From Rhynochetos jubatus (lineage: Eukaryota; Chordata; Aves; Eurypygiformes; Rhynochetidae), in NCBI GenBank assembly GCA_027574665.1, contig CM050650.1, positions 50,885,304-50,949,303 of the forward strand: a DNA stretch of 64,000 nucleotides, read 5' to 3'. Below the pieces are notes generated by a model. That model saw only the letters and a program-made list of their open reading frames with translations, was not told the DNA's origin and did no database searches. A program made the position numbers and the translations under genes. Below, one piece after another: positions 13,001-27,794 of this stretch. How positions within the stretch are numbered: position 1 is the stretch's first letter; each line of letters begins with the position of its first letter.

Positions 13001-16000
13001 GACTCTGAGTTAATGCTTTTTGAATAGCTTGAATAAAAGGTTCTCCCTGAGTCTGTAAAACAGAAGCAGTGAGGCACAGTACCTCCTGGAGTCCCCTTTG
13101 GCCAGTTTGTCTTTGCACTGCCCTTAACTTGAGTCTTTGTCTGTTGGGCACAATCTTGTGCAAAGTAGCCCTCAATACAGCTTAGAAATATCAATGGAAC
13201 AGAGGCCCTGACTGATTTTTTCTTCCTCTTTTTTGTTTGTCTACATCAAAACAGAGTTGGCTCAGTATTTCTTTATGCCATAATTATTTTTCTTCAGGGC
13301 TTATTCATTTAAGACTCAGGAGGAAAATGTCACGTTTACTTCTTCTTTTTTGTGTGTGTCTATTATTGCTGTACATCACTGCTGCTTGTAGCATGCCATT
13401 TCTGTCACAATTGTGTACGGCCACCAGAACAAACCTACTCCTTGGCTCTAATATGCAAAAAACTATATAAAGCAAGGCAAAGTAACTCACATGTGACATT
13501 TGCTCTCCTGAAGATTAAGTAGACGTGAAGACCCTGATGAAGATATAAGAGAAAATGGAAAGGAAAAAAATGTGGGTAGGATTTTGCTAAAATGGAGATC
13601 TTCAGCAGTATGCACCAGGGCCTTTTCTTTTCATTTAGCATTCTCCCTGCCCCAGTCTATGAAATATGAATGGATGAATTTTCTTTGCTCGAATGAATAA
13701 GGAACATGATGTCCAGTGACTATGATTTTCATTAAAGTTATGGAAGCTTTTTTTATATAGAAATACCAAAGTTACCATGTTATCATTTGTATTGCACCAT
13801 TGACATTGTAATGAAATCTGTCATGTTAAAACCTAATTGATGCTAATGAGGAGGTATTTCCAGGGCACCATGATAAATGACACTAGTGGTCCTTTTCTCA
13901 GCAAAGAACTGACCATCAGAGATGACTTCTCAGTGCCTCCTGAATCCATTTTTGCTCCTGATACTGTGAAATTAAAGTATGACAACTGTCCATACACAGT
14001 AATTTTGGCAAGCTCACTCTATGGCTAATAAAAAGTAGGAAATTAAAAAAGATCACAATAACAAGTATCATTGATCACATCAATGTACTCCCTGGGGAGG
14101 TTGTACCCTTTCCCAAAAGAATAGGCAGGTGACACTAATACAAAAGAATTACAAGAATAAACTTGCATAAATGTTTCTGTGTTTTATTAAGATCCTCAAC
14201 AGGATGGCGTTCCGTCAGTTCTGTCCAAGTACAAACTTGAGTTATTTCCTTTTGTTAAAAAATAGAGTTGCCATAACAACTTAATGTAAATTTCATGTGG
14301 CTTATGTAGAACATTATTTTTAGAACTTCGGTTGCTTACAAACTGGAAAATATTTCCATGTAGATAGTTTTGTCTTCAGTTCTTTTGCTTTTCTTGAAAA
14401 GAGAATCTAGTGGTTTGTTTCTTTGAATAAACTGATGAAAGTGTTTAAAAATAAATATTTCCAAAACCACAGTTGAAATTAGCAATCATATTTTCAGGAT
14501 AAAAAATCATCTCCATAGTATTTGAAAGGTCTGAACATTATGTTTTGTTACAGTGAGACAAAAATAGTGAATAGCAAAGTTAAGTTGTTGATCTCAATTA
14601 TTTACAAGTGAGTAGTTTACAATATCACTAAACATATCCACCTAGCACTAACTAGCCAACTTGTTTGTGTGCTTCAGTAGACAGTATGTAAGTGTAACAG
14701 GTATTGAGAACCCCTTAAAGTATTCAAGGAGTTCAGAGTATTAAAGTGTTGAATAGGGGTTGTAGGTCATTTGGTGTAATGTTTATGGTTTAAATTTGAA
14801 AAATGAAACAAATTAATCACTTTTGGGAAGCCAGATTATCTGCTGTGTGTCCTGTGTCTGTACGTACTAAGACAATTTAGCACTTAAATCCTTACAATTA
14901 GACAAAAAAAAAGGAAAGGGTGAATGGGTGTTTTAGTTTTGTAGAATTATTAACTTGGTTATACTTTTAGTTTGGTTGTGAAGCTAAACATTCTGGTATA
15001 TTATGTCAGTCTCCATTGGATTAATTCAGTTATCCTACCTTTGAACGTTTATGGTTTGGTATTTGTTTCCAAATTCACAGTGATTGTGGCTCTGCACTAT
15101 GACAGGAAATACACTGAAGGCTTATCTTTCGTATTCTGATAATTGCCCAAGTGGAGAGTTTGGTGGTTGGTTGTCAGAAGGTGTATACAGCATGTCAAAT
15201 ATCCCCTTCAATATTTTCTAATTAAAATGCATGTGTTACTTGAGTTTTTGTCATAACTAACAGTAAACATGTAGATAACTTTGCAATGGTGGGGGTTTGT
15301 TTTGGTTTGGTTTTTATGTGTAATGGTTCCATATAAACTCTTATTTTACTTGCTTAATGCATTGGTGATGCTTTTATCTACTTTGGGCTTCTTCTAAAAG
15401 CTCTGATGTCTTCACTACCTTTGTGTTAATCTTGTTCTTCTACTACTTGTCTTTTATGTACCATTTTGCTTTTGCAAAGTAAGAAATGGGATCTGTTTTC
15501 TCTGGTTTTACTTGTATTTCACTTCCAAATAGTACATGCCATAATCCAACAAAATTAATGTTAAAAACCAATTTGTAATTTGTCATAGTTAATTTATTTT
15601 GTTGTTTCACAGTAGGAAAAAATTTGATCTCTATATTTGTGGTGTGTCACACCACTGATTTTTCAAAGCAAACCCCACTGCAATCAATTGGGAGTGCTGC
15701 ATATAAATCCATGCCACACTATGGTTCTTTATATGTGGGTTTTATTTAAAGGGGAAGGATGCTGAAAATCTCAATTCAGTGCTATCGAGGTTTTTAGGTT
15801 TTACATTTTTCAAAGTTCCTCCCCTTTTATGATCCCATCAAAATGCCAAAACAAGATGTTTATCTAGTCATGTAAACCAGCCGGGGAAAGTAGATAAATT
15901 TAATAAATTGAAGAGCTTACAGCATCATTCAAGCGATTAAATGGATTCTTCACCACCTCTTTCCTCCTCCATATCCCCACTCCACATTATTCTTATCTGC

Positions 16001-16460
16001 AGGATTAGATTCCTTATTAGGTCTTCTGATAAGTGTTCTCATGCTTTCCGAGAGACTCGCAGTGCTCAGGGCTCAAGGGCAAAGTACTGTGCCTGTGGGT
16101 TCATATATTATATCACATATTAAATCAAGAACAGGATTCAGGTTGCAGTAAAGACTGAGCACAAGTACAACTTTAAGAGGTGAGGCATGAAACTTCATTC
16201 TAAACTCTCTGCCATGTTTTGATATTGAACTGTGTGCACTGTGGTTTGCTAAAAATACCACTTACAGGCTACAAATCAGACTCTTATCTTGGAAAACAAA
16301 CCAGACCATATTTTCAGTGAAGTTTAGCACATAGAACAGTTGTCTGAGATCACAAGTGAAAATGAGATATATTGAATGAAATGTTTTCTTACTGTAGCTA
16401 CAAATAGGGTTTTAGCTGTGGGATTTGGTGTTTTTTCCTTTTTGTTTTCACGGATGACCA
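10081..16460. other. Unique noncoding stretch after CR1 copy
   Basis: No gene is recognised. The part at 10470-10770 is more GC-rich than its surroundings and has a 100-codon + strand open frame (10477-10779) of unknown origin. The part at 12148-13200 has several short - strand frames (85-113 codons), none of which I recognise. The remainder is AT-rich unique DNA. Segment 10920-11040 is AT-rich with homeodomain-type TAATTA/TTATTGG words and could be conserved, but this is not established. Confidence 0.55.
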
Positions 16461-16508
16461 GAGTTCTCCAGGTGAGCCCTTGAATCTGTTGCAGCTGTTA
16501 AGGTCACC
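16461..16508 (+). repeat. 48-bp direct repeat, copy A
   Basis: This 48-base segment aligns without gaps to 16998-17045, with 8 mismatches by my count. Both copies start GAGTTCTCCAG and end TTAAGGTCACC. The copies lie 537 bases apart. I do not recognise the family. They could be the ends of a decayed mobile element or two hits of one old dispersed repeat. Confidence 0.7.
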
Positions 16509-16997
16509 CACCAGGTTCAAAAGCAGGCATAGGACTAAGCTCAGTCCTTAAAGAGAAAAGATCTCCCCTCAGCCTTGAAGTCTCAAGCTGTGACCAAGGC
16601 TCAGCTTGTAGGTGAATGGTGGATATTTAACTGGGAGAAAAGTGGATGGATAGTTCCAGATTCATACAGCCCGTGTCTCCTACCTCCTACAGTCAAAATC
16701 CCAAAATAAACCAGAGGGCTTTTAAGTGTTTCTTGACCACAGGCTGTCAGAGAGCGGCCAATATCCACACATGAGAAACAGTTTATGCTTTCTTTTTGTA
16801 TGATTACATATTCAAAGATACACATAGGTATATGTACACACTTAAATGCACATATGCACCCACGTTTCCATACTGGTTTTCAGCCATATATGTTGTGTCT
16901 ATATAGCTTCATATGTATCAAATATGTGTGAGTTACAAATAGTACTGCTTTCTGCCATTTTGGGTATCACTACGTGGGCAGGTGTTCAGTTTGAGGT

Positions 16998-17045
16998 GAG
17001 TTCTCCAGCTGAGCTCGACATACTGTTGCAGCTATTAAGGTCACC
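16998..17045 (+). repeat. 48-bp direct repeat, copy B
   Basis: Partner of 16461-16508 (40 of 48 positions equal). Its last nine bases, AAGGTCACC, also form the left arm of the perfect inverted repeat at 17037-17059, which copy A lacks. Confidence 0.7.
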
Positions 17046-17059
17046 TGTTTGGTGACCTT
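17037..17059. repeat. Perfect 9-bp inverted repeat with AGGTCA arms
   Basis: AAGGTCACC, spacer TGTTT, GGTGACCTT. The arms contain AGGTCA and TGACCT, the half-site recognised by many nuclear receptors, as an inverted pair 9 bases apart. The classical estrogen-receptor element has a 3-base spacer, so this is not a canonical site. It could equally be a chance hairpin or an end of an old element. Confidence 0.6.
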
Positions 17060-18050
17060 ATGTCGCCTTCACCTACATGTTTGGGTCCGTCAGTTACGAA
17101 TAGCATTTTTCTTCATTTCTGTATAAAATCTAAGTCTCTGTACCAGCAATGGATTTCAAACAGCAACTTGTTCTTGTTTGACGACAATAATATGCACCAA
17201 CCAATGTTTCTACGAAAATGTAACTCATGGCTCAGGAGTAAAAGTACTTAATTTTGGTTTTATGGTGATTAGGTTGTTATGAGGTTACTGCTACTGTAAC
17301 TTTAAAGGAAGTGAGTGCAAGTTATCTACAGGCTAGACCAAATTAGTTCTAGTGATTTTTATATCAACAATGACTTAGCTAATGTATTATTTTCCATTTC
17401 AGAAGGGTAATACTGATTTTATCACAATGATATATCATGCCAATATGAGTCAGGGAAATAATGTTTATTTGTAATCTTTACATTTGGGTTTTGCATTACT
17501 TTTTGGGGGTTCTTTTTATCAGTAGAGAGCAAAAGTCTCTTGAGTTTTTCCTTAAGTAAAACCAAATAATAATAATTTTCTACCAGAAAAATATTTCTCC
17601 ACAGCTGAAATTTATATTCCAGGTTGTAACCTGGAGCTGCCTTTTGGTTTTTCAAATGTCAGGTTATACAGACTTTCCAACAGAGATTTTGCAAAGTGGA
17701 ACCAACCCTGAATAGTTCTATGAGAAATTTATGATTTAAAAGTATTGATAAGCTCTGATTTTGGAATCCAACTTTGTATAAATATAACTAAAGTTATTCC
17801 AGGTACCATATGACTTCTTAGCATCACCAGCAGCAGCTATACACCATCTGAGGTATCAGTATTTCCCTACTTAACCAACAGTTTTTAATATCACAACCAA
17901 ACGGAAATAGTGTGGGGTTTTATATAAATGTAAATTTTCAATAAAAGGGTTAGTAGGACACTAGAACTGTGAATAAGGAGGATAGAAAATAAATACCTTC
18001 ATCAGCACTAAAAAAAATAAATTAGAAAATGAAATCAACAGTGCTTGGAA

Positions 18051-18072
18051 AACTGAAATTTCAATTTCAGTT
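18051..18072. repeat. Perfect 9-bp hairpin
   Basis: AACTGAAAT, loop TTCA, ATTTCAGTT. The arms are fully complementary. In AT-rich DNA such short hairpins arise by chance, and no function is implied. Confidence 0.6.
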
Positions 18073-21000
18073 CTTGTTCAGGAAAAACACATAATGAAAT
18101 TGGACTGTCCTGCAAGCAAAATGGATTTCAAAACTTTTTTTTTTTTTGTCTCAGTTGAAATATGGTCACATTTACTTACTAAACACTTGCTTTTTCACCT
18201 CAGTTTAAGGATAGGAAATAGAAAGGTGTTTGAAAGGAAAAATGAGTAAGTAATGTGCATTCATACGTCAGTGTTCTTCTTGCACTGGATGAGGATGGAA
18301 GTAATTTTTTACTTTAGTTACTGCACATCTTGTTAGCTGAAAACACCCCTGCTTCTCTAGATCTAAAATTCTACCTGTATTGTGGGGTGAATTCCTATTA
18401 ATATATATTTGAGTGCTTCTTTCAAAGCAAAAGATGTTTTGAAAGGAAATGCAGTTTTAGAGCTCAAAGAATATGGACCAGGTGATTTTGGTCATCTTAT
18501 GATTAGCCGGACTTTACCAGAGGGTAAGATGGAAACATGTAGCAGCATCCACAGTTCTAAATCTGTGCCATCATAACTCATAAATGCTGTCATTCAGAGC
18601 TTCCTAGCAGCACATTGTCATGAAAAATGTCCAAGAAGTTATAGTGGAGGAGCTTCTTCCCCAAATTCTGCAGCAGGCTGTAATGGATCATTTCCAAGAG
18701 GACTTGAGATTAATATGACTTCTCCTTTTACTTCTACTCTGATGAAATGTCTCATTATGCCTAGTCTTTTCTAATACATGGGCCATACTACAAGATTTAA
18801 TTTATTTATTCTGTAGGTGATTTCCATTTTTTTCCATTTAGCCTTCAAGCAAAGTAGCCTACTACACAGCAGCCCCTGCTGTTTGGAAGGGACATGAATG
18901 GATGTGTGAAACTTAGTTCGTTTGGCGAGAGAAATTGAGTCACTCAGTGCAGCTCTAGCATGGTTTCATAAAGAGAAGTAAATGATAGAAAAATATTCCT
19001 ACAGTTCAATAGGCTTCATTTCACTGGGGCTTTGAATAGTAATTTTTTATCAGAATATGATTTTGCATTTTTTTTTCAATCATTAGCAATACAACTTCTA
19101 ATTCGAAAAGGATTTGAATCTATACTTATGTATATTACATTGAATATACTGCATCTATAAGTACATTTTTAACTGTTACATAGACTGTTTAAAACATTTC
19201 AAGGCTTCACGACTCTAATGGAGTAGGGTATTTTAAGTATAAGATTTTCACTATTAAAATATGAGAAAGGATTTTTGACTTTTACAAGAGCAGTTTTTGC
19301 TTTAGTATTTGAAAAGAGACTCTTCTGGCTCAGTCCTTTAATAGCCTAATATCTTTCAAGAAACAGCCAATGAAATGTTCAATGTGTGTGTTATATTCGG
19401 ACTTCAAAAAATACACTTCATCAGGATGCATTTTCTATGAAGAAAATAGTCCTAGAACATATATATGACAAATCTTGTTGCATCAGGTTAGGTTATACTG
19501 TGGGGTTTTTATATTTAAGTTTGAAGGATTCAGCACTGTCCTGGAAAAGTCTGGTAAGGCAGGTCCAATTCCCTGCTTTTGATATTCAAATTCCTTTTTA
19601 AATTTCTAGATGAATACTGAAACACTTTCTACAGAGTAAGCTCCTTGAAATTACTGCTGAAGCTGTTCAACAGGAAGAGCTTCAGTGACTCCTTCAACTT
19701 CATTTATTTGTTATAATTGTTCATCTTTGTCTTATCCATCACCTAACACTAAGGGTTAGTGGTTCTTTAAAGTGACAGCCTGGAAGTGTCCAACATGGGT
19801 ATGTCGGTAGGCATGATTTATTTGCCTAACGTCATTTACCACACTGAGGCATCTAAAGGTCAATTGTATTGTGTTTATTCACAATAAGAGTGTTTTACTT
19901 CTTCGTAGTATTAATGAATACTTGCAGGGAGTATGGGTTTCTTCAGCCCAAAGCGCGTCAGTTTTTCCCTTTCCTTTTTAAAGTCACTAACGCTTGGAAG
20001 TGCTCCAGATATCTCAGTTTACTGATTTTAGAAAGTGATCAGGTATTTAGTGATGCCCATTTTTAATTCACTTGGAAAGATTTGTTGGCATGAACATTTT
20101 CCATTCCATTGGTACAGTATAATCATGCTGCAAATGCAACAAACTCTTTCTATTCATTTTTCACCCTGCCACCATAGTTAGTAGTTGAAACAGAGAGGAA
20201 GCAGCTCAGTTCCTGGTTACATTCTTTTAAATACATTTATAAACCAGTTTGGTCTATGCCTGTGATGGAACTTCCGTTCAGTGCTTTATGGCAGTTTCTC
20301 AGAGTCCATCAGCTTCAGCCTCAACTATGAAAAATCATACTTTTCTTTGACAAAAATACATAATTATCTATTGACTAGGTTCATTATCTCTTTTAATGTT
20401 TTATTACATTAGTAGCTTTCTTTTCCCGAGTGACACGTTTTCTGTCCTGATGATGCTAGTTATTCTGTATCTAATTAACAAAAAGTTGCTCATCTCGTAA
20501 AAAAAACCCAGACATGCTATTCATATTCTCCTTAGTAAAGTGTCCTAAATAATTAATGCCAGCAGACTTCCAGGGTTGTGAATTTTGATGAGAAGATACT
20601 CTCAAAGATGAATTATTTGTTTTAAGATATTTTCCCTGCTAATCCACAGTTTTTTGTGTTGATTCATGTAGATTTGGTTTTGCCTTAGTCTGGTGGGGAG
20701 GTGGGGAGCACAAAATGAAGTTTTTAAACAAATGAGTGAGCAAATGCCATCAAAACAATGGAAAGATAGATGAAGTTAAAGCTCCTCTGCAAAGCTGTAA
20801 GATATTTTTGAGTCAGTTTGCATGTGTAATAGAACATGGATTTGCAGTGCTGGAAAAACTGAGAGCAAGAACAGTTTCCTTGTGTTACTATAATGTTTGA
20901 GTTCCAATTTTATGTTTGATTAAAGGAGACTCAGTGCAAACACAAAATAAAGGACTGTGAGAGATTTACAAAAGAGGTCATGTTTCCCGCGTTTTAAGCA

Positions 21001-24000
21001 ATCTCTTGGGAGGGGAGGGGATAGAAAGGAGTACATTTTTGAGGGATGATGCATTCCATCCATCTTTTCATCCATATAGTTTGTGGAACTTTTCCAGCCT
21101 CCCTGGTGTTGCACAAAGGCACACAGTAATACACTTGTGCAGCTCTGGGGTCTGAGAAGAGAATGAACCCTGCTGATGCCAGCTCCCTATCAAGCAACAT
21201 ATCCTGTGAGCTCCACATTGCACATTCACTTCGCTTCCTTCCTGGGCATTCAGGCGCAAGTGAACTCAAAACAAATGCCATCAGTCCAAAGTGTTTTAAA
21301 AGGCTTAATATAAATTCCTTGCTTCTGATGCTGTGATTCAGTTGAACTCTGAGAATTTATATGTATATCTACTGCCATTTTTCCCCCTTCTTACACTGAA
21401 GTTGGAGGCACAGGGTTATTTTCCATTAGCCCTTTTAGCAGACCTCACCTATTTTTTTGCTTGCAGGCAGCGATTGTCGAAGGAGTGTTATTTTATGTGC
21501 CTTGAGTTTTCTTTTTAGTGAGCCAGCACACATCTCTCTGTGTCGTGTAATATCAGATGCAGTGCTGGTAGAGTAGCTGATTTTACAAGACACCTGCCTT
21601 CATATTTGAGGGCAGGATCAAGCCCTCCCTTGATGACGGAAGACAGAAGCTCAATGCTTATTCATGATGCTACGTCTAACCGTGAACAGGATCTAGAAGT
21701 TGAGTCTCTTTTATGCCACAGCCTATGTTCTGTATGTTAATCCCATGCTGTCAACCTACCTGAGTCCATTTTTTAATAAATTGATAACTCTTGGAAAGTT
21801 CACACTTCAAACTTCACCAGTTGCACCACATGCATATATATTCAGAAATGCAAATCCACATGGAGCATTTTTTAACTAATAGAGTATTGCATGTCAACTG
21901 TTTCATGTGTCTGTGAAACGTCTGCCTTTGTCACATGGGTGCCTGCATTGATAAGATTTGTTCAGGTAAAATTATTTCCATAGGAAGGCCAAACATATGT
22001 ATTGAAGGGAGGCTTCGCTTTGGAGATTCTTTTCTTAGCGTAAGTGCTTTCTACCATTAACCATGTTAAGAGCAACTTCACATATCTGTAAAGTGTGAAA
22101 ATCTTTCACTCATTTAGTGTCCTCTACTGGTTTTTACGGGAACAGGCAGTTGAAGCAGGATTTGTGTCAACATGTATTTGTGTTCATATTTTCTAGCACA
22201 ATTTAAGAATTATGAGAAAATAGGAGTGGGTATTTCAAATCTGACATAACTTAGGTTGAGTACGTTTTTACCCCAATGGAAGATGGCACTTATGGAAACC
22301 TTGGCTGGCATGAAATGGGAAAGTACTTCAGATTCTTATCTGTCTTATGGAAGCAAAATCCTTCTTTTTTTCTTTCCTTTCCCCGCCACCTCCTTGGCAA
22401 AATGTCATCCCCTTTACCTTGCATTCAGCTTCTTCAAAAAACAAAAGGCAATTGATTTTTCTGGTTGGTGCCATTATCTGAGATGCAGGCAATTCTATTT
22501 TTCTTTTAGGACAGAGGTAAGCAAAAGTAACTGTAGTCTGTCTTTTGTAAGTTAAATTAATAAGTGATGAATAGCTGCAATACGGAAAAAACCCCATCTC
22601 TTCTGCTAAAGAAAATGTGAACATTTGCCTTTCCTCACTCCAAGTCACACAATGTGAGCCATGAAAGTTTTCAGACCTAGAAGAAAGTTAGCCATTGCTT
22701 CAGTTGTAAGATTTTTGTAAGTGCTGCAGAAAACATGCTTAATTAATGCCTTTTCTGAGAAGTAAATAAGCAGAACTTTTTTTCAGTTACCAAAAGGTTT
22801 AATGTGTTGGACATTGTAAACTGTAATACCGTAATCTACGTCACTGTAGCTGCTCACGTGTGGGAAATAATCAAAGCTCGTGTATCGAAAATCCATCCTG
22901 ATATGATATTTGCATTGATCTCAACAGTAGCTTTGCCTGCTAGGAAATGTTGAGTTAGGACTTCAGGACCTGCATTAAGTCTACAAGCATCCAGAAAACA
23001 TATGTCTTAGCGTGGTTCTTAATTTGACCATAATTGAGTTCTGGGTCCTTTTTGGACCTAACATCTTTCCATTCTGGAAACTTCTCTTCCTCCCCAGCCA
23101 TAATACTCATGGTTGACGGGTACAGCATGCAACAGCTCCCAGATCCGTGATAAGCGCTCCCTCTCCTGTTCTCCAAAAGAGGATGCAGCCCTCGTTGGCA
23201 AAGGCGAGGGGCCAACGCATTGCCACAGCAAGGGTTAGGAGGTGAAGATGGTTTTTTCTTTGCTCCCCTCTCTCCCTCCCTTTCCTTTCTTTGAGGTGAG
23301 AAAATAGGCCACCAATTTAGTGGGAGCTGAGACTGGCTGGGCAGCACTGTCAGCTTTGTGTGCTCCGTGGCTGCCCGCCATTTCCCAGACCATCGGCAGC
23401 CCTCTTTTACTGTTTTCCCTGGCTGCATAAAGAGAACATTGTGTCTCTTGGAAGGTCTGGCTCATACCCTGTCCTCTATGTGAGAAAAGGAAATGTTCCC
23501 TCTGTTCATGACTTAGCAACGGTTGGCAAAAATGATGTCATATCCATGGTAGCAGAAAGACAAAGAGAGAGAGGGACTGCTTTTTAGACAGATTTTACAC
23601 ACCACACTGTTCCATGGAGGGCTGAACAAAGAACTGGAATTGTAATGCTCCATTTAGGACAGACTACCAGCCTATTTTTCACTCTGGAAAGAATTGGGGA
23701 TTATTTACGACTGTGTTTGAGAGTCCTATTTAGTAGCACTATAGCATGGAATATATGGGCTTATTTCTCTCTAGGTTTGCATCACTTTATTGTTTGCTAC
23801 AGCCCCTCTGTTGCAAGTATATGTGCTAGCATGCTTTCCTTTGCTCTTTCTCTTTATTGCTACTAAGTGTAAGTTCATATTAAGTAAAAGAATATTGCAA
23901 ATTGTGTATGAAATGTTACAGACTATCACAAAACTGCAGTATTTTACTTTTATGGTCCCTCCCTATTTTTGAATAATATTATATTACTAACATATCCATA

Positions 24001-27000
24001 CGGACTTCTGTGAACTGAGCATCAAAATGTGAGCTTTTCTTGGTCTCTAGTTTTGTCTTTGTTCAGGTACGCTACACAGTATTAATGCTTCTGTATAATT
24101 AATAGTTTTTTGAATATACCTATTGAAGACGTGTGTGTCTGTGTATGTGTTTAAGATTGAAAAGGAAAGAGAGGGGGAACCTGGAAATTTGGGAGGCCAG
24201 TGACCCTAACCTCCAGTTGAGATTTGAGCAAACTCTAAAGCTGGTATGAATCAAATTATGGACCCTCCCTAGTTTTGTGGCAGGTGATGCTGTATGATCT
24301 TCAGCAGAGACTTATTAACATTTTTACAGATTTATGATGACAGCATATACATTTAATCTCCTACTCCATCTCCATTCTGCAGGCCTTTCCCTGGAGAGCA
24401 AGGGGTCACCTGCTTTGCTTAACAGCAAAATCTGGGGTTTTTGCCCAAAAACACAGGTCCCTGTAATTGTGAAGTGCTCTGGTGCTGAGCGTCCTCCTCT
24501 GACTTAGAACACTAAGTGCCTCCCAGCCTAAATTCGGTCCAGGGTGGGAACTAATGCTCTGTATGTATAAATCCCAAACCTGAACTGAAAATAATTTTCT
24601 TTCAAATATATGTGCCAGGTTCTTTGCTATCTTTTTGTTGTGCCTGTTCCCTCACTTTTTGTTCCTTAAAAATGATGAACATTGCTGTCACTGGGGATTC
24701 GCATACCACATCCCCACATGCAAGGTATCCAGGTTATTGGCAGATGTCACACACTCTGGTTGTTACTGTCATGGTCACTACTTCCTCAAAGACATTCTCT
24801 AAGAATTAGAAATACTGTAAGAGTTTGTGGTTGTTTCCCAAAGGTATGCTTTTGGGAATCAAGCGAAACAGGATAACATAGCTTTAAGTTGAAATGAAAA
24901 TTTCCAGTGGGCTTCTTTGAAGAATGTAGTAATAATCTGCATTAGCTGCTCGTCCAGTCTGGTTTCCTCTTGTTCAGCAAGGCATGGATTTGTTTTGCAG
25001 GTGAATCAAATATTTCTAAGAGCATCCTGTTTTGAGGTAGAGCAAAATTCTATTGGATCCTAAAATAGTGGTTGGCAGCCAGTCTGGTATAGAGCTTTCT
25101 GCCTCCACAAGCTTCTATAGCATTTTGTTTGTTCTTTCTGCAAAACGGAATGAACCTCTTCGGAATAGATATTGCCAGCCCTTCTTCAATCAGGTTCTAT
25201 ATGATTTTTTACCACTGCTGCAAATTGATTTGGAACAGGATTTTATTTCTATTTTCTGCCAAAATTTCTATGACATTAATCTCTACTGACTGGAAGCACC
25301 ATCATAAATACTAGCTCTGGCAGGTGTGAGGAGGCAATCTACCAGGTACACAAGGCACGAGGAACGGTCTCCAGAGAGACATTCAAGCATCAGCTACAGA
25401 TTAAGTAAAACAACTTTTCAGTTTGTTCTGCTTAAAATGTGGACTTCAACATTTGGTATCACCTTTTGGGTTGGAATGCATTAACCTACAGCCACAATAG
25501 CAATTCTAACAGTATAATTATTTCTGAGATAACAGAGAGAAATTGCACAAGTGGCATATGCATCCAAACTAAGCATTTGAAAATTGGTAGAGGGCTGAAC
25601 ATGATCACTTGTTATAGCCATGTTAAGAATTTCTTGCTTTTCTTAAGAGGTGTCCTTTCTGACTTTTTGGTATTTTTCCATTTTAGGTAAAATTGTTTCT
25701 GTCTTCACTGAAATATTTTGTGAATATTCTGGTGGATTTATGGTAGGAGCACAAGTACATCAAAGAAAAATAAACAAAGGTTCTCAAAGTGTGTTCAGTT
25801 TGTTAATTGGCTGTGTCAATAGCAGATGGACATTTCTCCCTGTCCACATGTCCTTATGTGCCTGGAGCTCCTTCATCTAGCTGCAAATTTAGTAGCAGCC
25901 AGAAACAGAATAGAGAATGTCCCACTGTTACAACATGAATCTTTTCTGAAGGGTTCTCTGATGGCAAAAGATTAGGTTATTTCTCTCAACTGCCAGATAA
26001 CACCTGCTTATCTAGGGAAGGAGAACAAGATTTTTTGCCTGTGAATTTTCAACAACTGTGAAAGAGTTTGGGATTCATAAATATTGTCCATGGGATATTG
26101 CAAAAATTAGGATTTTCTTAGTTTCAATGAGAGGACTGAAAAGAAGATTGGGGTGATTGTAATATTTAAATACATACTGATTTACTGTCTAAAGGGAGGG
26201 AATAACCTATTTTTAAAATTGCAAAAGGTGGTGTCAATTGCACAAACTTGTAATTCATTTAACTTACAGAAAATTTATATTCTCCTGAAAATAAAGATTG
26301 AATTTTTAAAGTACTAGGCAAAGTACACTGAAGTGAATGTAGTGGGGCTTGATCTGGATACAGTCTTGCAGACCCCAATTTTCCTGAAGGTCAAAAGTTC
26401 ACTTTGTCAGAGAGGCTGTAATAAAAACCTGTTCCCTCAAAGGGAGAGTAAAAAAAATAGCACCTCTCATCTTTTAGCTTGTACTCAGGGCTCTGAAAGT
26501 TGTTTCTTCATGAAGACCATCTTTGTGTGTCTGCCTTTTCTATATGAGCCTTTTAACCTGAGCAACATCTGTCTTCTCTACTGAAATCTTGCTGGCATTT
26601 CTCTGAGTCCTACCTTTTGTGCAGGCAGGTGGAAATTATCTGTTTTCCTGAAAGAAACTGGGTCATGGAAGAATCTTGGCCACAGCGCCCTGCATTTCTG
26701 TAGTCTGTAACTTCAGTGGACCTAGCTGTAGGGACAAAACCTGCAGTTGTGGCACAGCATATTTATTCACTGGTTGATTTATCCTCAGGACCATGCCTGT
26801 TCTAGACACCATGTAATAATGAAAAATGTAGCAGTAAAGGAAACAAGCCTTTCCTTAAACAAAGCTGAACATCGTTCAAGAAGCCAAGATATCCTCCTAT
26901 CTTCTGTAAAACAAAAGCTTTTGACAACTCTTATGGCATACAATGCTTCTGAGACTGCGGAGCAGGATCTCTGAGCCACCCAATAGTCTAGAATGCAGTT

Positions 27001-27794
27001 GCAAGATGCTTACTGACAGTGGCGTACATTTTTTTAAGTCCACATACCACAGGGTAGTGCCATATAGATTTTACCACATTTATACATGTGCAGTCAAACA
27101 ATATCAGTCTGGTGTCAGCATGCTATTGTCCTGAGGTATTAGATCTTGCTATTTGAACTCTCTTAGACTTCATGAGTCCCAGCTTCCTACAGCTGTATCG
27201 TTGACCTCTGCTTTTGTGTCGTCCCACTAAGACCTTCTTTTTTTTTTTCTTACCTCCTCTCTTGTCCCTGTATAACCACTACCTTTCTCTTTATGTTTCC
27301 GCTCCTTACTGTCAAATACAGCACTAAATCTGATGCCTATTGACTCACTTTTCTTTCTGGTCTTCTCTCCTATGATGCCCATTCCTTTAGTGATGCAGTA
27401 ATAAATTCTTTGCTTATTAACATTTAAATCTTTATTGTTTGCTTGTGATATAAGTCACTTATTTTCTTTGACTTTAAAATGATATTTGCTTTATGTTCAC
27501 ATTTCCTGTCTTTCTTTTCATGCTGACTTATTATGATAGGAATAGAGTGAACTCTATGGGCCAAGAAGCCTTTCTAGAAGCTATGAAAATGGTGTGAAGA
27601 GCTATGCTACTTCAAAAAAATTTTTAGTAATAGAGTGTGCTAGAGTCTGTCAGGGAACATAGTATACTTACTGTCCTCCTGACCTTAATGGTTTCCCATT
27701 CCATATTGGTTGCAGAAGTTCTCCACAGTGTAATAAAGTGCCATGTTACTAGCATAAAATTGCATGAGCGTTCAGCAGTTTGTGCTTGGTGCTC

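Noticed and set aside
24131..24150. TG microsatellite.
   Set aside because: Only about ten interrupted units. It is too short and degenerate to list as a repeat.
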